Shown: positions 1 to 9,682 of the stretch, piece after piece | How positions within the stretch are numbered: the first letter of the stretch is position 1 | How the letters are laid out: each line of letters starts with the position of its first letter | Source of the DNA: Pseudomonas paralcaligenes | Lineage (GTDB): Bacteria > Pseudomonadota > Gammaproteobacteria > Pseudomonadales > Pseudomonadaceae | Assembly (NCBI RefSeq): GCF_019655855.1 | Contig: NZ_BPFX01000003.1 | Coordinates: 248,001 to 312,000, forward strand | Reading direction: 5' to 3' | DNA: 64,000 bases | Position numbers and translations under genes: made by a program | The notes under the pieces: model-generated | The model's database searches: none | Told to the model about the DNA's origin: nothing | What the model saw: only the letters and a program-made list of their open reading frames with translations

Positions 1-2757
1 CAGGGCGTGAAGGTGGAGAAGAAGTCCTCGGACATCCTCCAGGTGGTCGCCCTGTACTCGCCGGACGACTCCAAGGACCCGGTGTTCATCTCCAACTACG
101 CGCTGATCAACGTCATCGACGAACTCAAGCGCCTGCCCGGCGTCGGCGACGTCAGCCAGTTCGGCTCCAAGGACTACTCCATGCGCATCTGGCTGCGGCC
201 GGACAAGCTGGCCCAGTACGACCTGACGCCGACCGACGTGGTCAACGCCATCCGCGAGCAGAACTCCCAGTTCGCTGCCGGCAGCTTCGGCCAGCAGCCG
301 CTGCAGACGCCCCAGGACTTCACCTACACGGTGACCACCCAGGGCCGCTTCAAGGACCCGAAGGAATTCGAGAGCGTGATCCTGCGCTCCGACGCCACCG
401 GCGCCAGCCTGCTGCTGCGCGACGTGGCGCGCATCGAGCTGGGTGCCCAGGACTACTCCCTGGTGACCTCGCTCAACGGCCAGCAGAACGCCGCGTTCGG
501 CGTCTACCTGCAGCCCGGCGCCAACGCCCTGGACACCGCCGAGGCGGTGCGCAGCGCGATGGAGCGGCTGGCCAAGCGCTTCCCCGAGGGCATCGCCTAC
601 AAGATTCCCTACGACACCACCAAGTTCGTCGAGGTCTCCATCGAGGAGGTGATCCACACCTTCTTCGAGGCACTGGTGCTGGTGGTGCTGGTGGTGTTCA
701 TCTTCCTGCAGAACTGGCGCGCCACGCTGATCCCGGTGCTGGCGATCCCGGTGTCGCTGGTCGGCACCTTCGCCGGCATGTACCTGCTGGGCTTCTCGAT
801 CAACCTGCTGACCCTGTTCGGCATGGTGCTGGCGATCGGCATCGTGGTGGACGACGCCATCGTGGTGATCGAGAACGTCGAGCGGGTGATGCGCACCAAG
901 AAGCTCGGCGCCCGCGAGGCGGCCATCGAGGCGATGGAGGAGGTGACCGGGCCGATCATCGCCATCGTGCTGGTGCTGTGCGCGGTGTTCGTGCCGGTGG
1001 GCTTCCTCGGCGGCCTGGCCGGGGAGATGTACAAGCAGTTCGCGATCACCATCGCGGTGTCGGTGGTGATCTCCGGCATCGTCGCGCTGACCCTGTCGCC
1101 GGCGCTCTGCGCCCTGCTGCTGAAGGACGAGCACCGCGAGCCGGCCGCGCCGTTCCGCGTCTTCAACCGCTTCTTCGAGCGCATGACCGAGGGCTACGGC
1201 GCCGGCGTGGCGTTCTTCCTGCGGCGCTCGCTGATCGGCCTGCTGCTGTTCGGCGGGATGATCGCGCTGATCGTCGTGCTGTTCGGCCGGGTGCCCGGCT
1301 CGCTGGTGCCGGACGAGGACCAGGGCTACGTGATCAACGCCTACTTCCTGCCGCCGGCGGCCTCGGTCAACCGCACCGACGCGCTGACCCACGACTTCAC
1401 CGAGCAACTGATGAAGCACCCGGCGGTGCAGGACGTGGTCACCTTCGCCGGCTTCGACGTGCTGACCTTCGGCCTGCGCAGCAACGCGGGCGTTTCCTTC
1501 GTACCGCTCAAGGACTGGTCCGAACGCACCACGGACGAGACCGACGCGCGCAACCTGACCCGCACCTTCATGGGCATGGGGCTGAAGGAGAAGGATGGCG
1601 TGGTGATGAGCTTCAACCCGCCGCCGATCACCGGCATGAGCACCACCGGCGGTTTCGAGGGCTACATCCAGGACCGCGCCGGCGGCAGCGTCGAGCAGCT
1701 GCAGGAGAAGGTCCAGGCCTTCCTCGGTGCCGCCCAGAAGCGCCCCGAGCTGGCCGGCGTGCAGAGCACCTTCAGCGCCAACGTGCCGCAGTACTACATC
1801 GACCTCGACCGCACCAAGGCGCGCGCCTTGGGCGTGTCGATCAGCGATGTGTTCACCGCCATGCAGTCCACCTTCGGCAGCTACTACGTCAACGACTTCA
1901 CCCTGTACGGTCGTACCTGGCAGGTCAGCCTGCAGTCGGAGTCGGAGTTCCGTCGCAAGCCCGAGGACCTGTCCCAGGTCTACGTGCGCGCCAGCGGCGG
2001 CGACCTGGTGCCGCTGACCAGCCTGATCAAGGTGCGGCGCATCCTCGGCCCGGACACCTTCGCCCGCTTCAACGTCTACCCCGCGGCCAAGATCCTCGGT
2101 GGCCCGGCGCCGGGCTACAGCTCCGGCCAGGCCCTGGCCGCCATGCAGGAGGTGGCCAACGAGGTGCTCGGCAGCGAGTACACCCTGGGCTGGATCGGCT
2201 CGGCCTACCAGGAACTGGCGACCCAGGGCTCGGGCAGCGTCGCCTTCGTGTTCGGCCTGATCATGGTGTTCCTGATCCTGGCCGCCCAGTACGAGCGTTG
2301 GACCCTGCCGCTGGCGGTGGTCACCGCCGTGCCCTTCGCGGTGTTCGGCGCGATCCTCGCGGTGTGGCTGCGCGGCATCCAGAACGACGTCTACTTCCAG
2401 GTCGGCCTGCTCACCCTGATAGGCCTGGCGGCGAAGAACGCCATCCTCATTGTCGAGTTCGCCGTGCTCCTGCGCGCCGAGGGCAAGGGCATCTTCGACG
2501 CCGCCTTCGAGGCGGCCAAGCTGCGCTTCCGCCCGATCGTGATGACCTCGCTGGCCTTCATCCTCGGCGTGCTGCCACTGGCGATCAGCTCCGGCGCCGG
2601 CTCGGCCAGCCGCCACTCGATCGGCACCGGCGTCATCGGTGGCATGCTCGCCGCGACCGTGCTGGCGACATTCATGATCCCGATGTTCTATTTACTGGTG
2701 GAGTCCCTGGGCGAGAAACTGGGTCGCAGGAAGAAGGTGGCGGCGGAGCCGCACTGA
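1..2757 (+). CDS. HAE1-family RND multidrug efflux permease (5' truncated by window)
   Basis: Inner-membrane proton-driven drug exporter of the AcrB/MexF/TtgB type, working with a periplasmic adaptor and an outer-membrane channel. The reading frame is open from base 1; about 918 residues are present and roughly 120-140 N-terminal residues of a ~1050-residue family member should lie upstream. Seen: the porter-domain motif [12 protein letters not shown] near the start, the TM4 proton-relay pair DD in [10 protein letters not shown] (fragment residues 284-285), and the TM10 lysine in [13 protein letters not shown] (fragment residue 812). The gene ends in a Lys/Arg-rich tail and is followed by a terminator, so it is the last gene of its operon. 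The exact pump (MexF-like or other) and its substrates cannot be fixed from this fragment. Confidence 0.93.
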   Translation, partial: QGVKVEKKSSDILQVVALYSPDDSKDPVFISNYALINVIDELKRLPGVGDVSQFGSKDYSMRIWLRPDKLAQYDLTPTDVVNAIREQNSQFAAGSFGQQPLQTPQDFTYTVTTQGRFKDPKEFESVILRSDATGASLLLRDVARIELGAQDYSLVTSLNGQQNAAFGVYLQPGANALDTAEAVRSAMERLAKRFPEGIAYKIPYDTTKFVEVSIEEVIHTFFEALVLVVLVVFIFLQNWRATLIPVLAIPVSLVGTFAGMYLLGFSINLLTLFGMVLAIGIVVDDAIVVIENVERVMRTKKLGAREAAIEAMEEVTGPIIAIVLVLCAVFVPVGFLGGLAGEMYKQFAITIAVSVVISGIVALTLSPALCALLLKDEHREPAAPFRVFNRFFERMTEGYGAGVAFFLRRSLIGLLLFGGMIALIVVLFGRVPGSLVPDEDQGYVINAYFLPPAASVNRTDALTHDFTEQLMKHPAVQDVVTFAGFDVLTFGLRSNAGVSFVPLKDWSERTTDETDARNLTRTFMGMGLKEKDGVVMSFNPPPITGMSTTGGFEGYIQDRAGGSVEQLQEKVQAFLGAAQKRPELAGVQSTFSANVPQYYIDLDRTKARALGVSISDVFTAMQSTFGSYYVNDFTLYGRTWQVSLQSESEFRRKPEDLSQVYVRASGGDLVPLTSLIKVRRILGPDTFARFNVYPAAKILGGPAPGYSSGQALAAMQEVANEVLGSEYTLGWIGSAYQELATQGSGSVAFVFGLIMVFLILAAQYERWTLPLAVVTAVPFAVFGAILAVWLRGIQNDVYFQVGLLTLIGLAAKNAILIVEFAVLLRAEGKGIFDAAFEAAKLRFRPIVMTSLAFILGVLPLAISSGAGSASRHSIGTGVIGGMLAATVLATFMIPMFYLLVESLGEKLGRRKKVAAEPH

Positions 2758-2786
2758 CCTGACCAGAGACTGGCCTGTATGATCTC

Positions 2787-2816
2787 AAGGCGCCCCTCGG
2801 GGCGCCTTTCGTTTTC
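2787..2816 (+). terminator. Rho-independent terminator after RND gene
   Basis: Perfect stem AAGGCGCCCC / GGGGCGCCTT with a 2-base TC loop followed by a T-rich tail, 30 bases after the permease stop codon. It separates the pump operon from the following MFS gene. Confidence 0.8.
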
Positions 2817-2829
2817 CGGTGGACAATCA

Positions 2830-4017
2830 ATGAGCTTTCGCATCCTGCTGATCCTCGGCACCCTCAGCGCCTTCGGGCCCATGGCAATCGACTTCTACCT
2901 GCCTAGCTTCCCGACCCTGGCCCTGGTCTTCGGCACCGATGTCGAGCATGTGCAGTTGTCCCTGGCCTCGTATTTCGCCGGCACCGCCCTGGGCCAGCTG
3001 GTCTACGGCCCGCTGGCCGACCGTTACGGCCGGCGCTGGCCGCTGCTGGCCGGACTGGTGCTGTTCACCCTGGCCTCGCTGGCCTGCGCGCTGGCGCAGA
3101 CCCTGGAGTGGCTGATCGTGGCGCGCTTCGTCCAGGCCCTCGGCGGCTGCGCCGGGATGGTCATCTCGCGGGCGGTGGTGCGCGACCTGTGCGACCCGCT
3201 GGCTTCGGCCAAGGTGTTCTCCAAGCTGATGCTGGTGATGGGCGTGGCGCCCATCCTCGCGCCCCTGGGCGGCGGGCTGCTGCTGCAGCTGTTCGGCTGG
3301 CAGTCGATCTTCCTCGGCCTGGTGCTGTTCAGCGCGCTGTGCCTGGTGGCCGTTCTGCTGTGGCTGCCGGAGACCCGCCCGCAGAGCCTGCCGCCACAAC
3401 CGCTGGCGGGCGCGCTGGGGCGCTACGTGATGCTGCTGCGCGACCGCCTGCTGGTGGGCTACGGGCTGACCGGCGGAGTGGCCATGGCGGGCATGTTCGC
3501 CTACATCTCCGGCTCGCCCTTCGTCTTCATCGACCTGTACGGTGTGCCCGCCGAGCACTACGGCTGGCTGTTCGGCGCCAACGCCGCCGGCTTCATCCTC
3601 ACCGCCCAGCTCAATGGCTGGATGCTGCGCCACCACGGCCCTGGCTACTGGCTCAAGCGCACTGTCTGGGTCTATTGCGCCGCGACCCTGGCGCTGCTCG
3701 CCGTGGCCATGACCAAGCCGGAGCAGCTGTGGCCGCTGCTGGTGCCGCTGTTCATCAGCACCGCCAGCCTGTCCTGCGTGCTGCCCAACGCCACCGCCTG
3801 CGCCATGGCGGGGCAGGGCGCCCACGCCGGCAGCGCCTCGGCGCTGATCGGCTCGCTGCAGTTCACCGTGGCGGCGGTGGCCTCGGGGCTGGTGGGCGCG
3901 CTGCACGACGGCAGCGCCAGGCCCATGGCTCTGGTCATCGCCGTGTGCGGGGTGATCACGCTGGTCCTGGCGCTGTTCAGCGCGAGCCATGCCAAGCGCC
4001 AGTCGCTGGAGTTCTGA
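2830..4017 (+). CDS. Bcr/CflA family drug-resistance MFS transporter
   Basis: Twelve-helix inner-membrane drug:H+ antiporter of the Bcr/CflA (DHA1) group, 395 residues, the usual length. Seen: N-terminal LGTLSAFGPMAIDFYLPSFP, typical for the first helix of this family, and MFS motif A YGPLADRYGRRWPLL between helices 2 and 3. I place the start at the ATG at 2830 rather than an upstream in-frame ATG at 2779, because the upstream stretch lies over the terminator of the previous gene and a GGTGGA stands 6 bases before 2830. The gene stands alone after a terminator; the substrate is unknown. Confidence 0.9.
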   Translation: MSFRILLILGTLSAFGPMAIDFYLPSFPTLALVFGTDVEHVQLSLASYFAGTALGQLVYGPLADRYGRRWPLLAGLVLFTLASLACALAQTLEWLIVARFVQALGGCAGMVISRAVVRDLCDPLASAKVFSKLMLVMGVAPILAPLGGGLLLQLFGWQSIFLGLVLFSALCLVAVLLWLPETRPQSLPPQPLAGALGRYVMLLRDRLLVGYGLTGGVAMAGMFAYISGSPFVFIDLYGVPAEHYGWLFGANAAGFILTAQLNGWMLRHHGPGYWLKRTVWVYCAATLALLAVAMTKPEQLWPLLVPLFISTASLSCVLPNATACAMAGQGAHAGSASALIGSLQFTVAAVASGLVGALHDGSARPMALVIAVCGVITLVLALFSASHAKRQSLEF

Positions 4018-4078
4018 GAGAGCGCCTGGTCAGGGGCGCTTAGTCAGGGACGCCTGGTCGAGAGCGGGCAGTTGCCGC

Positions 4079-4267
4079 TCAACCGGCCGTTCGCACCTCG
4101 GGTGCCGCGCGCCAGGGCAGCGGGTGCGGCGCGCGGAGCCGCTTCTGCAACACGCTGACGAAATCGCGCGCCTCGCTCTCGCTGCGGAAGCTCACGCCCT
4201 GCTGGTCCAGACACACCTGCCAGCGGGCACCTTCGGCGGTCATCACCTGGCGAATCAGGATGTTCAT
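4079..4267 (-). CDS. Small conserved-type hypothetical protein (62 aa)
   Basis: A 62-residue protein beginning MNILIRQVMTAEGARWQVC, with a clear GGAGA ribosome-binding site 7 bases before its ATG. It has no signal peptide or membrane segment; the sequence alternates short beta-like and charged stretches (SESEARDFVSVLQKRL). It is convergent with the MFS gene. I do not recognise a named function. Good SD spacing and Pseudomonas-like codon use are the reasons for calling it real. Confidence 0.6.
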   Translation of the reverse strand: MNILIRQVMTAEGARWQVCLDQQGVSFRSESEARDFVSVLQKRLRAPHPLPWRAAPEVRTAG

Positions 4268-4587
4268 CGCAGGTCTCCACGAAAAGGGTGAAGCTGCAGT
4301 GTAGACCTGCGGTTTCGCTTTTCCCTGACCTGGATCAAGCGCCCGACTGATGGTCGATGCGCGGCCGAGCCGTTCCGGCGCGGGCCCAGGCTGCCCTCTT
4401 TCCTCTCGGAAAACCGATACCGGCTGGGCATTTTTTTCGCCCGCTGGAACCTTTCTTCCCCTTCGGCAAAGGAGTTGTCCGTTCAGACAAAATTGCCCGA
4501 AGACCGCCCCTGTCAGGATGCGAAGGCTAGGAGTGCCATAAGCACAGCCACGCCCGCACAACTATATAAAGCCAGGGGAAACTGCCA
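4268..4587. other. Divergent intergenic region (320 bp)
   Basis: Lies between the small minus-strand gene and the large secreted protein gene, so it should carry promoters for both. I see the SD of the small gene at the left edge and GGGGAA just before the ATG at 4588. I see no convincing -35/-10 pair, terminator or repeat. Confidence 0.4.
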
Positions 4588-7500
4588 ATGATCCGTCCAA
4601 CCCTAAAACCGCCGTCCCGTTCCTGGACGGAGTGCTCGAGGGGGAGGGCGCTGCAGCTCTCCCTGGCGGCCTGTCTCGTCGCCGGCCTGCTCGGTGCGGG
4701 CCACGCGGGCGCCGTGGGGAGCCGCAGCCTGTATCCGCAGGGCTACCTGTCCGGAGAGTCCGGTTACGATGCGGTGCTCAATGCCAACGCCGGACGCGCC
4801 CTGATGAATTTCTCGGGCAATACGTACGGCGGCGTCATTCGCGCACGCACCTTCATCTACGTCTACGCCCAGGCGGGCGAGCGCATCCTGCTGGGGCGCG
4901 ACAGTAACGGCACCGCCACCGTCTACACGCCGGATACCGACTTCGGACCCAAGGGCAACGAGGCACCTACCGGCGGCACCGCCACCAACTGCGCGATTTC
5001 CTCCGGTACCGGGCGGATCAACACCCGCGCGGCCGAGCTGGCCGGTCCCGGCACGGCGGCGGGCGTGACCACGGGCAGCCAGTACGTACCCTGCGTCTAT
5101 CAGGTCACCCAGAGCGGTATCCACGGTGTACTGATGGAGGCGGGCGGCACCCAGCTCGACCGCTGGGAGGTCACGGTACGCGCCAGCGACACCAGCACGG
5201 CCGACCTGCCGGGCCGCGTCTTCACCTATGCCTTCGCGGCCCAGACCCTCGGCAACAACAACGATCCGAGCACCGGCACGCCGCGCCGGCTGTACTCGAC
5301 CTTCCACTACGTCACCCAGGACGGCTACCGTTACCGGCAGCAGATGAAGGGCCTCGACCCCAACGCCTTCGCCATCTATGCCAATGCCCGCGGCTTCCTC
5401 GATGCGGACGAGCCGCTCTACAAGAACGTGCGCGGCAGCAACGACTATCTCGCCAGCATCGATGCCGGTGTGACGCTGGAGGCACCCGCCTACCCGATCT
5501 TCTTCGAGGACATTTCCGGCACCCAGGCGGACGACACGCTGACGGAGCTGGGCATCCCGCTGGTTCCGCCGGAGCCGATGATCGACAACGTCGCCTTCAG
5601 CTACCCGCCGGGTGGTACCTCGCACAGCTACGTGGGGCGCGGCGGCGTCATCAGCTTCGACGCCACCGACGTGATGAGCTACCAGATCGTGATCAGCGCG
5701 GGCGGCGACTACGACGTGGCCAACCCGCTGAACCGCGTGCTCGAAGGCTCGGCCGTGGCGGGGCGCAACGAAGTGCTGTGGGACGGCCTGGCCAACAACG
5801 GCTCGCCGGTGCCGGCCAACGCCGGCGGCACCCCGTACAACTTCCAGGTGGTCGGCCGCAACGGCGAGGCGCACTTCCCGCTGCTGGACGCGGAGAAGAA
5901 CTTCAACGGCGGCCCCGTCATCACCCAGCTCAACGGCCTGGGTAGCGGCAGTACCACCATCTATTACGACGATCGCGCCTACAAGACCCGCGCCGGGGTG
6001 GAGGTGGGCACCATCGCCGCCGACGGCACGCCCGAGCATCTGTGTGGCGGCACGCTGAGCAGCCGCCATGTCACCACGCCCGTCGAGGCGCTGAACGGTG
6101 TCGACAGTGCCTCCACCGCTGGCTTCGGCACCACCTCGAACGGTGCGCCGCGCTATCCCCGTTACTGGGGTGGAAACGGCTCGAACGGCAGCAGCACCTG
6201 CAGCCTCACGACCGAATTCGCCGACAAGCTGGGCCTGGACCTCTGGGTCTTGCAGAAGTCCGATCCCGAGCAGCCGTCCATGGGCATCCTGATCTACTCC
6301 AGCGCCGACGTGACCACTCGTGTGTCCGCGCCGAGCAGCGTCGCCCCGGGGGCGACCGTGGTCACGCAGATCGAGTTCGGCAACGTCGGTTCCTCCACGG
6401 CCACCGGGGTGAGCTACGGCGCCAACCTGCCGACCGGCCTCTCGGGCGTCAGCTGCTCCGGCGCCACCTGCAGCTACAACCCGGCGACCGGCGCAGTGAC
6501 TATCTCCGGCCTGCCGCCCACCCTGACCTCCGGCCAGTGGGTGCCGCCGGTGACGCTCAGCTACACCGCGCCGGCCTCCGGCAGCACGCTGCTGCAATCC
6601 TCCATCGCCACCACCAGCCCGCAGGAGCCCAACCCGGGCCACGCGCCCGACAGCGCCAGCGCGCCCACCGCAGCCGGTGGCGGCGCCAGCGTCGCCGACG
6701 TGATGGCCAGCGTCTCCGCGCCCGTCCAGGCGGTGGCCGGGCAGACGGTGAGCGTGCCGGTGAGCTTCCGCAACTTCGGTCCGCTGGATGCCGTCGATGT
6801 CGCCTACGTGGTGCAGCTGCCCGCCGGAACCGCCGGCGTGAGCTGCGGCGCCCCGGCGACCTGCGGCGCGCCCGACGCCTCCGGGCAGATGGTGGTGACC
6901 TTCCCGTCCGGCACCACGCTGGTCGCGGGGCAGGAGCAGTCCTTCGTGCTGACCTACACCGCACCTTCCGTGGGCAGCACCGTGCCGGTCTCGGCGCGGG
7001 TCACGACCACCACGGACGAGGGCGGCAGCACCGCCAACAACAACGCCAGCGGCATGACCACGGTGATCGATTCCGGCGCCGCCCTGGCGGACGTGACCGT
7101 CAGCATCTCGCCGCCGGCCAGCGCCGTCGCCGGGCAGACGGTGAACGTGCCGGTGGTGTTCGAGAACAAGGGCCCGAACGAGGCCAACGGCGTGAGCTAC
7201 ACGGTGAGCATCCCGCCCGGCCTGACCGACGTCACCTGTGCGCCGGCGGTCTGTTCGGCATCCGGAGGCACCATCACCTGGACCGGTCCGGCGACCCTGG
7301 GCAACGGCCAGCGCTTCAACGCCAGCTTCAGCTACACGGCGCCGTCCACCGGCCCGGTGAACCACACCGCGACCATCGGCACCTCCTCCTCGGAGAACAA
7401 TGCCGGCAACAACACGGCCGCGGCGTCCACCAGCATCACCGCGCCGGACATGCGCGTCGACCTCGGTGGCCTCACGCCGCCAGCGGAGGGCGTGCCCTAC

Positions 7501-7899
7501 AACGGCAGCTTCACCTGCAGCAACATCGGCTCGTCGCCCGCGGTGGACAACACCCTCTGCTCGGTGACCGGATTGCCGCCCAGCCTCAGCCAGGGTGCCT
7601 GCACCCTCGCACCCGGCGGCGCGCCGTGGAATGCCGGCGACGCCGTCCCGGTGGGTGGCGTGGTGACCTGCGCGGTGACCGGCACCCCGGGCGCACCCAG
7701 CGGCCCGACCACGGTGACCGGCAATACCGACACCGATGACGATGCCGACCCAAGCAACAACCAGGCGACCGTCAGCCTCACCGTGCGCTCGACGGCGGCG
7801 GCTCCGACCCTGTCGGGCTGGGCGCTGATTCTGCTGTCGGGCCTGCTCGCCCTGATCGGCCATCGCACCCGTCGTCAGGGTGGCGGCCTAGCCCGCTAA
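4588..7899 (+). CDS. Large secreted DUF11-repeat protein with IPTL-CTERM-like sorting tail
   Basis: A 1103-residue exported protein. Residues about 20-43 form a hydrophobic signal peptide ending in GHAGA. Residues 44-565 are a Gly/Ser/Thr/Asn-rich beta-type region that I do not recognise. From about 570 there are repeated beta-sandwich units resembling DUF11/CARDB domains: starts near 570 (DVTTRVSAPSSVAPG), 703 (DVMASVSAPVQAVAG), 833 (DVTVSISPPASAVAG) and a diverged one near 951. The C-terminus has the motif APTLSGWALILLSG, a hydrophobic helix and an Arg-rich end, the architecture of IPTL-CTERM protein-sorting tails. GGGGAA precedes the ATG. It is monocistronic, closed by a terminator. Probably a cell-surface or matrix protein; no catalytic motif is seen. 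Confidence 0.85.
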   Translation: MIRPTLKPPSRSWTECSRGRALQLSLAACLVAGLLGAGHAGAVGSRSLYPQGYLSGESGYDAVLNANAGRALMNFSGNTYGGVIRARTFIYVYAQAGERILLGRDSNGTATVYTPDTDFGPKGNEAPTGGTATNCAISSGTGRINTRAAELAGPGTAAGVTTGSQYVPCVYQVTQSGIHGVLMEAGGTQLDRWEVTVRASDTSTADLPGRVFTYAFAAQTLGNNNDPSTGTPRRLYSTFHYVTQDGYRYRQQMKGLDPNAFAIYANARGFLDADEPLYKNVRGSNDYLASIDAGVTLEAPAYPIFFEDISGTQADDTLTELGIPLVPPEPMIDNVAFSYPPGGTSHSYVGRGGVISFDATDVMSYQIVISAGGDYDVANPLNRVLEGSAVAGRNEVLWDGLANNGSPVPANAGGTPYNFQVVGRNGEAHFPLLDAEKNFNGGPVITQLNGLGSGSTTIYYDDRAYKTRAGVEVGTIAADGTPEHLCGGTLSSRHVTTPVEALNGVDSASTAGFGTTSNGAPRYPRYWGGNGSNGSSTCSLTTEFADKLGLDLWVLQKSDPEQPSMGILIYSSADVTTRVSAPSSVAPGATVVTQIEFGNVGSSTATGVSYGANLPTGLSGVSCSGATCSYNPATGAVTISGLPPTLTSGQWVPPVTLSYTAPASGSTLLQSSIATTSPQEPNPGHAPDSASAPTAAGGGASVADVMASVSAPVQAVAGQTVSVPVSFRNFGPLDAVDVAYVVQLPAGTAGVSCGAPATCGAPDASGQMVVTFPSGTTLVAGQEQSFVLTYTAPSVGSTVPVSARVTTTTDEGGSTANNNASGMTTVIDSGAALADVTVSISPPASAVAGQTVNVPVVFENKGPNEANGVSYTVSIPPGLTDVTCAPAVCSASGGTITWTGPATLGNGQRFNASFSYTAPSTGPVNHTATIGTSSSENNAGNNTAAASTSITAPDMRVDLGGLTPPAEGVPYNGSFTCSNIGSSPAVDNTLCSVTGLPPSLSQGACTLAPGGAPWNAGDAVPVGGVVTCAVTGTPGAPSGPTTVTGNTDTDDDADPSNNQATVSLTVRSTAAAPTLSGWALILLSGLLALIGHRTRRQGGGLAR

Positions 7900-7909
7900 G
7901 CCCATGTGA

Positions 7910-7978
7910 AAACGCCGCGGGGATTTCCCCGCGGCGCACGATTCGATCCCCGTCCGGTTCGCCGGCGGGGATTTTTTA
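7910..7978 (+). terminator. Double hairpin terminator
   Basis: First hairpin: CGCCGCGGGG / CCCCGCGGCG at 7913-7936. Second hairpin: ATCCCCG..CCGG / CCGG..CGGGGAT at about 7947-7971, followed directly by six T. The second has the standard intrinsic-terminator form for the gene ending at 7899. Confidence 0.75.
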
Positions 7979-7985
7979 TGGCTGT

Positions 7986-8110
7986 GCCTTATTCAAAGCA
8001 AAGCTATGTCCCCGTTACGTGTTGGTGGCGCAATTCTGCTTTTTGTGGGCGCGGCTGGGCGGCATTCCGATTGGCCGCGAAATTCGCGCCACGGGTACAT
8101 AGCCTTATTA
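7986..8110. repeat. Dispersed intergenic repeat, copy 1 of the 'ACGTGTTGGTGC' family
   Basis: The stretch GCTATGTCCCCGTTACGTG... through GCGGCATTCCGATTGGCC recurs in inverted orientation at 15571-15690. It is followed at 8124-8170 by short GTAGGGTGC and GTAGCCCGGATGAAATCCGG palindromic units also seen at several other places in this window. It has no coding signature. Confidence 0.65.
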
Positions 8111-8204
8111 AATGTTGGCGCCGCGTAGGGTGCACCACGCGCCCTGGTCGTAGCCCGGATGAAATCCGGGAGTGGTCTGTCGTTCAGCCAATTGCCGAGT
8201 GTTC

Positions 8205-8490
8205 CCACACCCCTTGGTTTCGCCCTCCCGGGCGACTCACTTTTCTTTGTTTGCGCAAAGAAAAGTAAGCAAAAGAAAGCGCACCCCGGCATCCGGCCCC
8301 GCCTGCGGCGGGGTTCCCTCCTTCCGGTGCCGCTCCGGGGGCCGGCATACACGGGCCATCCATGGCCCGTTATGCCTTTCGCCGCATCCCTGCGGCTCAT
8401 CCCCCTACGCGACACCTCCACTCGGCCTCCTGACGGGGACTCGGGCTCCGAGTTGCTTAGCAGTTTCTTTCTGCCGCTGCGCGGACTGGG
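8205..8490 (+). repeat. Large dispersed intergenic repeat, copy A
   Basis: About 285 bp running from GGTTTCGCCCTCCCGGGCG through GGGCCATCCATGGCCCGTTAT to CCTCCTGACGGGGACTCG. A second, inverted copy lies at 50378-50745, a degenerate copy at about 49935-50135, and short fragments at 34945-35005 and 37040-37065. Short reading frames over it on both strands look like translation noise. Together with the preceding repeat it fills the 612-bp gap between genes. Confidence 0.7.
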
Positions 8491-8511
8491 TTCGGTCGCT
8501 ACATGCTGACC

Positions 8512-9525
8512 TCAGAAACCCTCGAGCACAATCTTGCCACGAGCCTTGCCGCTCTCCAGCAGAGCGTGGGCACGGCGCAGGTTGGTGGCGTTGATGGTGC
8601 CGAAATGCTCGCCCAGGGTGGTCTTCAGCACGCCGTCGTCGATCAGCTGGCTGACCCGGTTGAGCAGGCGGTGCTGCTCGATCATGTCCGCGGTCTGGAA
8701 CAGCGAGCGGGTGTACATGAACTCCCAGTGCAGCGACAGGCTCTTGCGCTTGAGCTTGACCACGTCCAGCTGGGCCGGGTCGTCGATCAGCGCCAGTCGG
8801 CCCTGGGGCGCCAGGGCCTCGACCAGTTGATCCAGATGCTGGTCGGTATGGGTCAGGCTGGCGACCAGGTCGACCTGCTCGATGCCGAGCGCCTTGAGCT
8901 GCGGCACCAGCGGCTGGCTGTGGTCGATCACATGGTGGGCGCCGAGCTGCTGCACCCAGTCGCGGGTCTCGTCGCGCGAGGCGGTGCCGATCACGGTCAG
9001 GCCGGTCAGCTGGCGGGCCAGCTGCACCAGCACCGAGCCGACGCCGCCGGCGGCGCCCGTCACCAGCAGGGCCTGGCCGTCGTCGCCCTTGCCCTCGCGC
9101 ACGCCCAGGCGCTCGAACAGCAGCTCCCAGGCGGTGACCGCAGTCAGCGGCAGCGCTGCGGCGCGGGCGAAGTCCAGCGAGCCGGGCATGCGCCCGACGA
9201 TGCGCTCGTCCACCACGTGCAGCTCGCTGTTGGCGCCGGCGCGGTCGATGGCGCCGGCATAGAACACCTGGTCGCCCGGGCGGAACTGCCGGACCTCGGC
9301 GCCCACCTCGACCACCACGCCGGCCACGTCCCAGCCCAGCACCTTGGGCTGGCCGGCCTCTGGCGTGACCCGCTGGCGGATCTTGGTATCGACCGGGTTG
9401 ACCGAGATGGCGCGCACCTCCACCAGCAGGTCGCGCGGGCCGGGCTGCGGAGCTGGAAGGTCGATATCGACCAGGGCCTCGGCGTGGTCGGCGGGCAGGG
9501 ACTGGTAATAGGCGATGGCTTTCAT
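8512..9525 (-). CDS. Zinc-independent alcohol dehydrogenase / quinone oxidoreductase-like (MDR family)
   Basis: A 337-residue medium-chain reductase of the QOR/ZTA1-like group, probably NAD(P)H-dependent reduction of quinones or enones in the cytosol. Seen: the N-terminal GroES-like domain with VRAISVNPVDTKIR, and the Rossmann motif VTGAAGGVGSVLVQLAR in the middle. The structural and catalytic zinc cysteines of true zinc alcohol dehydrogenases are absent. The start MKAIAYYQS is chosen because GAGGAA sits 7 bases upstream; an ATG 8 codons earlier has no such site. It is divergent from the LysR gene at 9683, the usual arrangement for a LysR target. Confidence 0.88.
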   Translation of the reverse strand: MKAIAYYQSLPADHAEALVDIDLPAPQPGPRDLLVEVRAISVNPVDTKIRQRVTPEAGQPKVLGWDVAGVVVEVGAEVRQFRPGDQVFYAGAIDRAGANSELHVVDERIVGRMPGSLDFARAAALPLTAVTAWELLFERLGVREGKGDDGQALLVTGAAGGVGSVLVQLARQLTGLTVIGTASRDETRDWVQQLGAHHVIDHSQPLVPQLKALGIEQVDLVASLTHTDQHLDQLVEALAPQGRLALIDDPAQLDVVKLKRKSLSLHWEFMYTRSLFQTADMIEQHRLLNRVSQLIDDGVLKTTLGEHFGTINATNLRRAHALLESGKARGKIVLEGF

Positions 9526-9652
9526 GCGGCAGTTCCTCGAAGGGGGCATGGCGAAAGGGAGAAGTTCCAGCTTAGCCGGTGCGGTCGAGCTGGCATTGCC
9601 GGCATGTTCGTTTATCGGGCTGGAGAGAAAAACCGGCCTGCCATAGAGTCTC

Positions 9653-9671
9653 TTTCAAATTTTCTTTGAAA
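9653..9671. promoter_or_regulatory. Candidate LysR operator between divergent genes
   Basis: Inverted repeat TTTCAAA-N5-TTTGAAA, 11 bases before the LysR ATG and inside the divergent promoter region shared with the QOR-like gene. It is a plausible autoregulatory LysR site, judged by eye only. Confidence 0.4.
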
Positions 9672-9682
9672 ATGGAGCCGCC

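Noticed and set aside
4603..7863. 1086-codon open frame antisense to the DUF11-repeat protein
   Set aside because: Composition is Arg/Gly/Ala/Val-rich without domains; the plus-strand frame has signal peptide, repeats, sorting tail, SD and terminator.
8159..8594. Short overlapping frames of 116-140 codons in the 8.1-8.6 kb gap
   Set aside because: They lie on a dispersed repeat also found at 50.4 kb, lack SD sites and differ between the copies.
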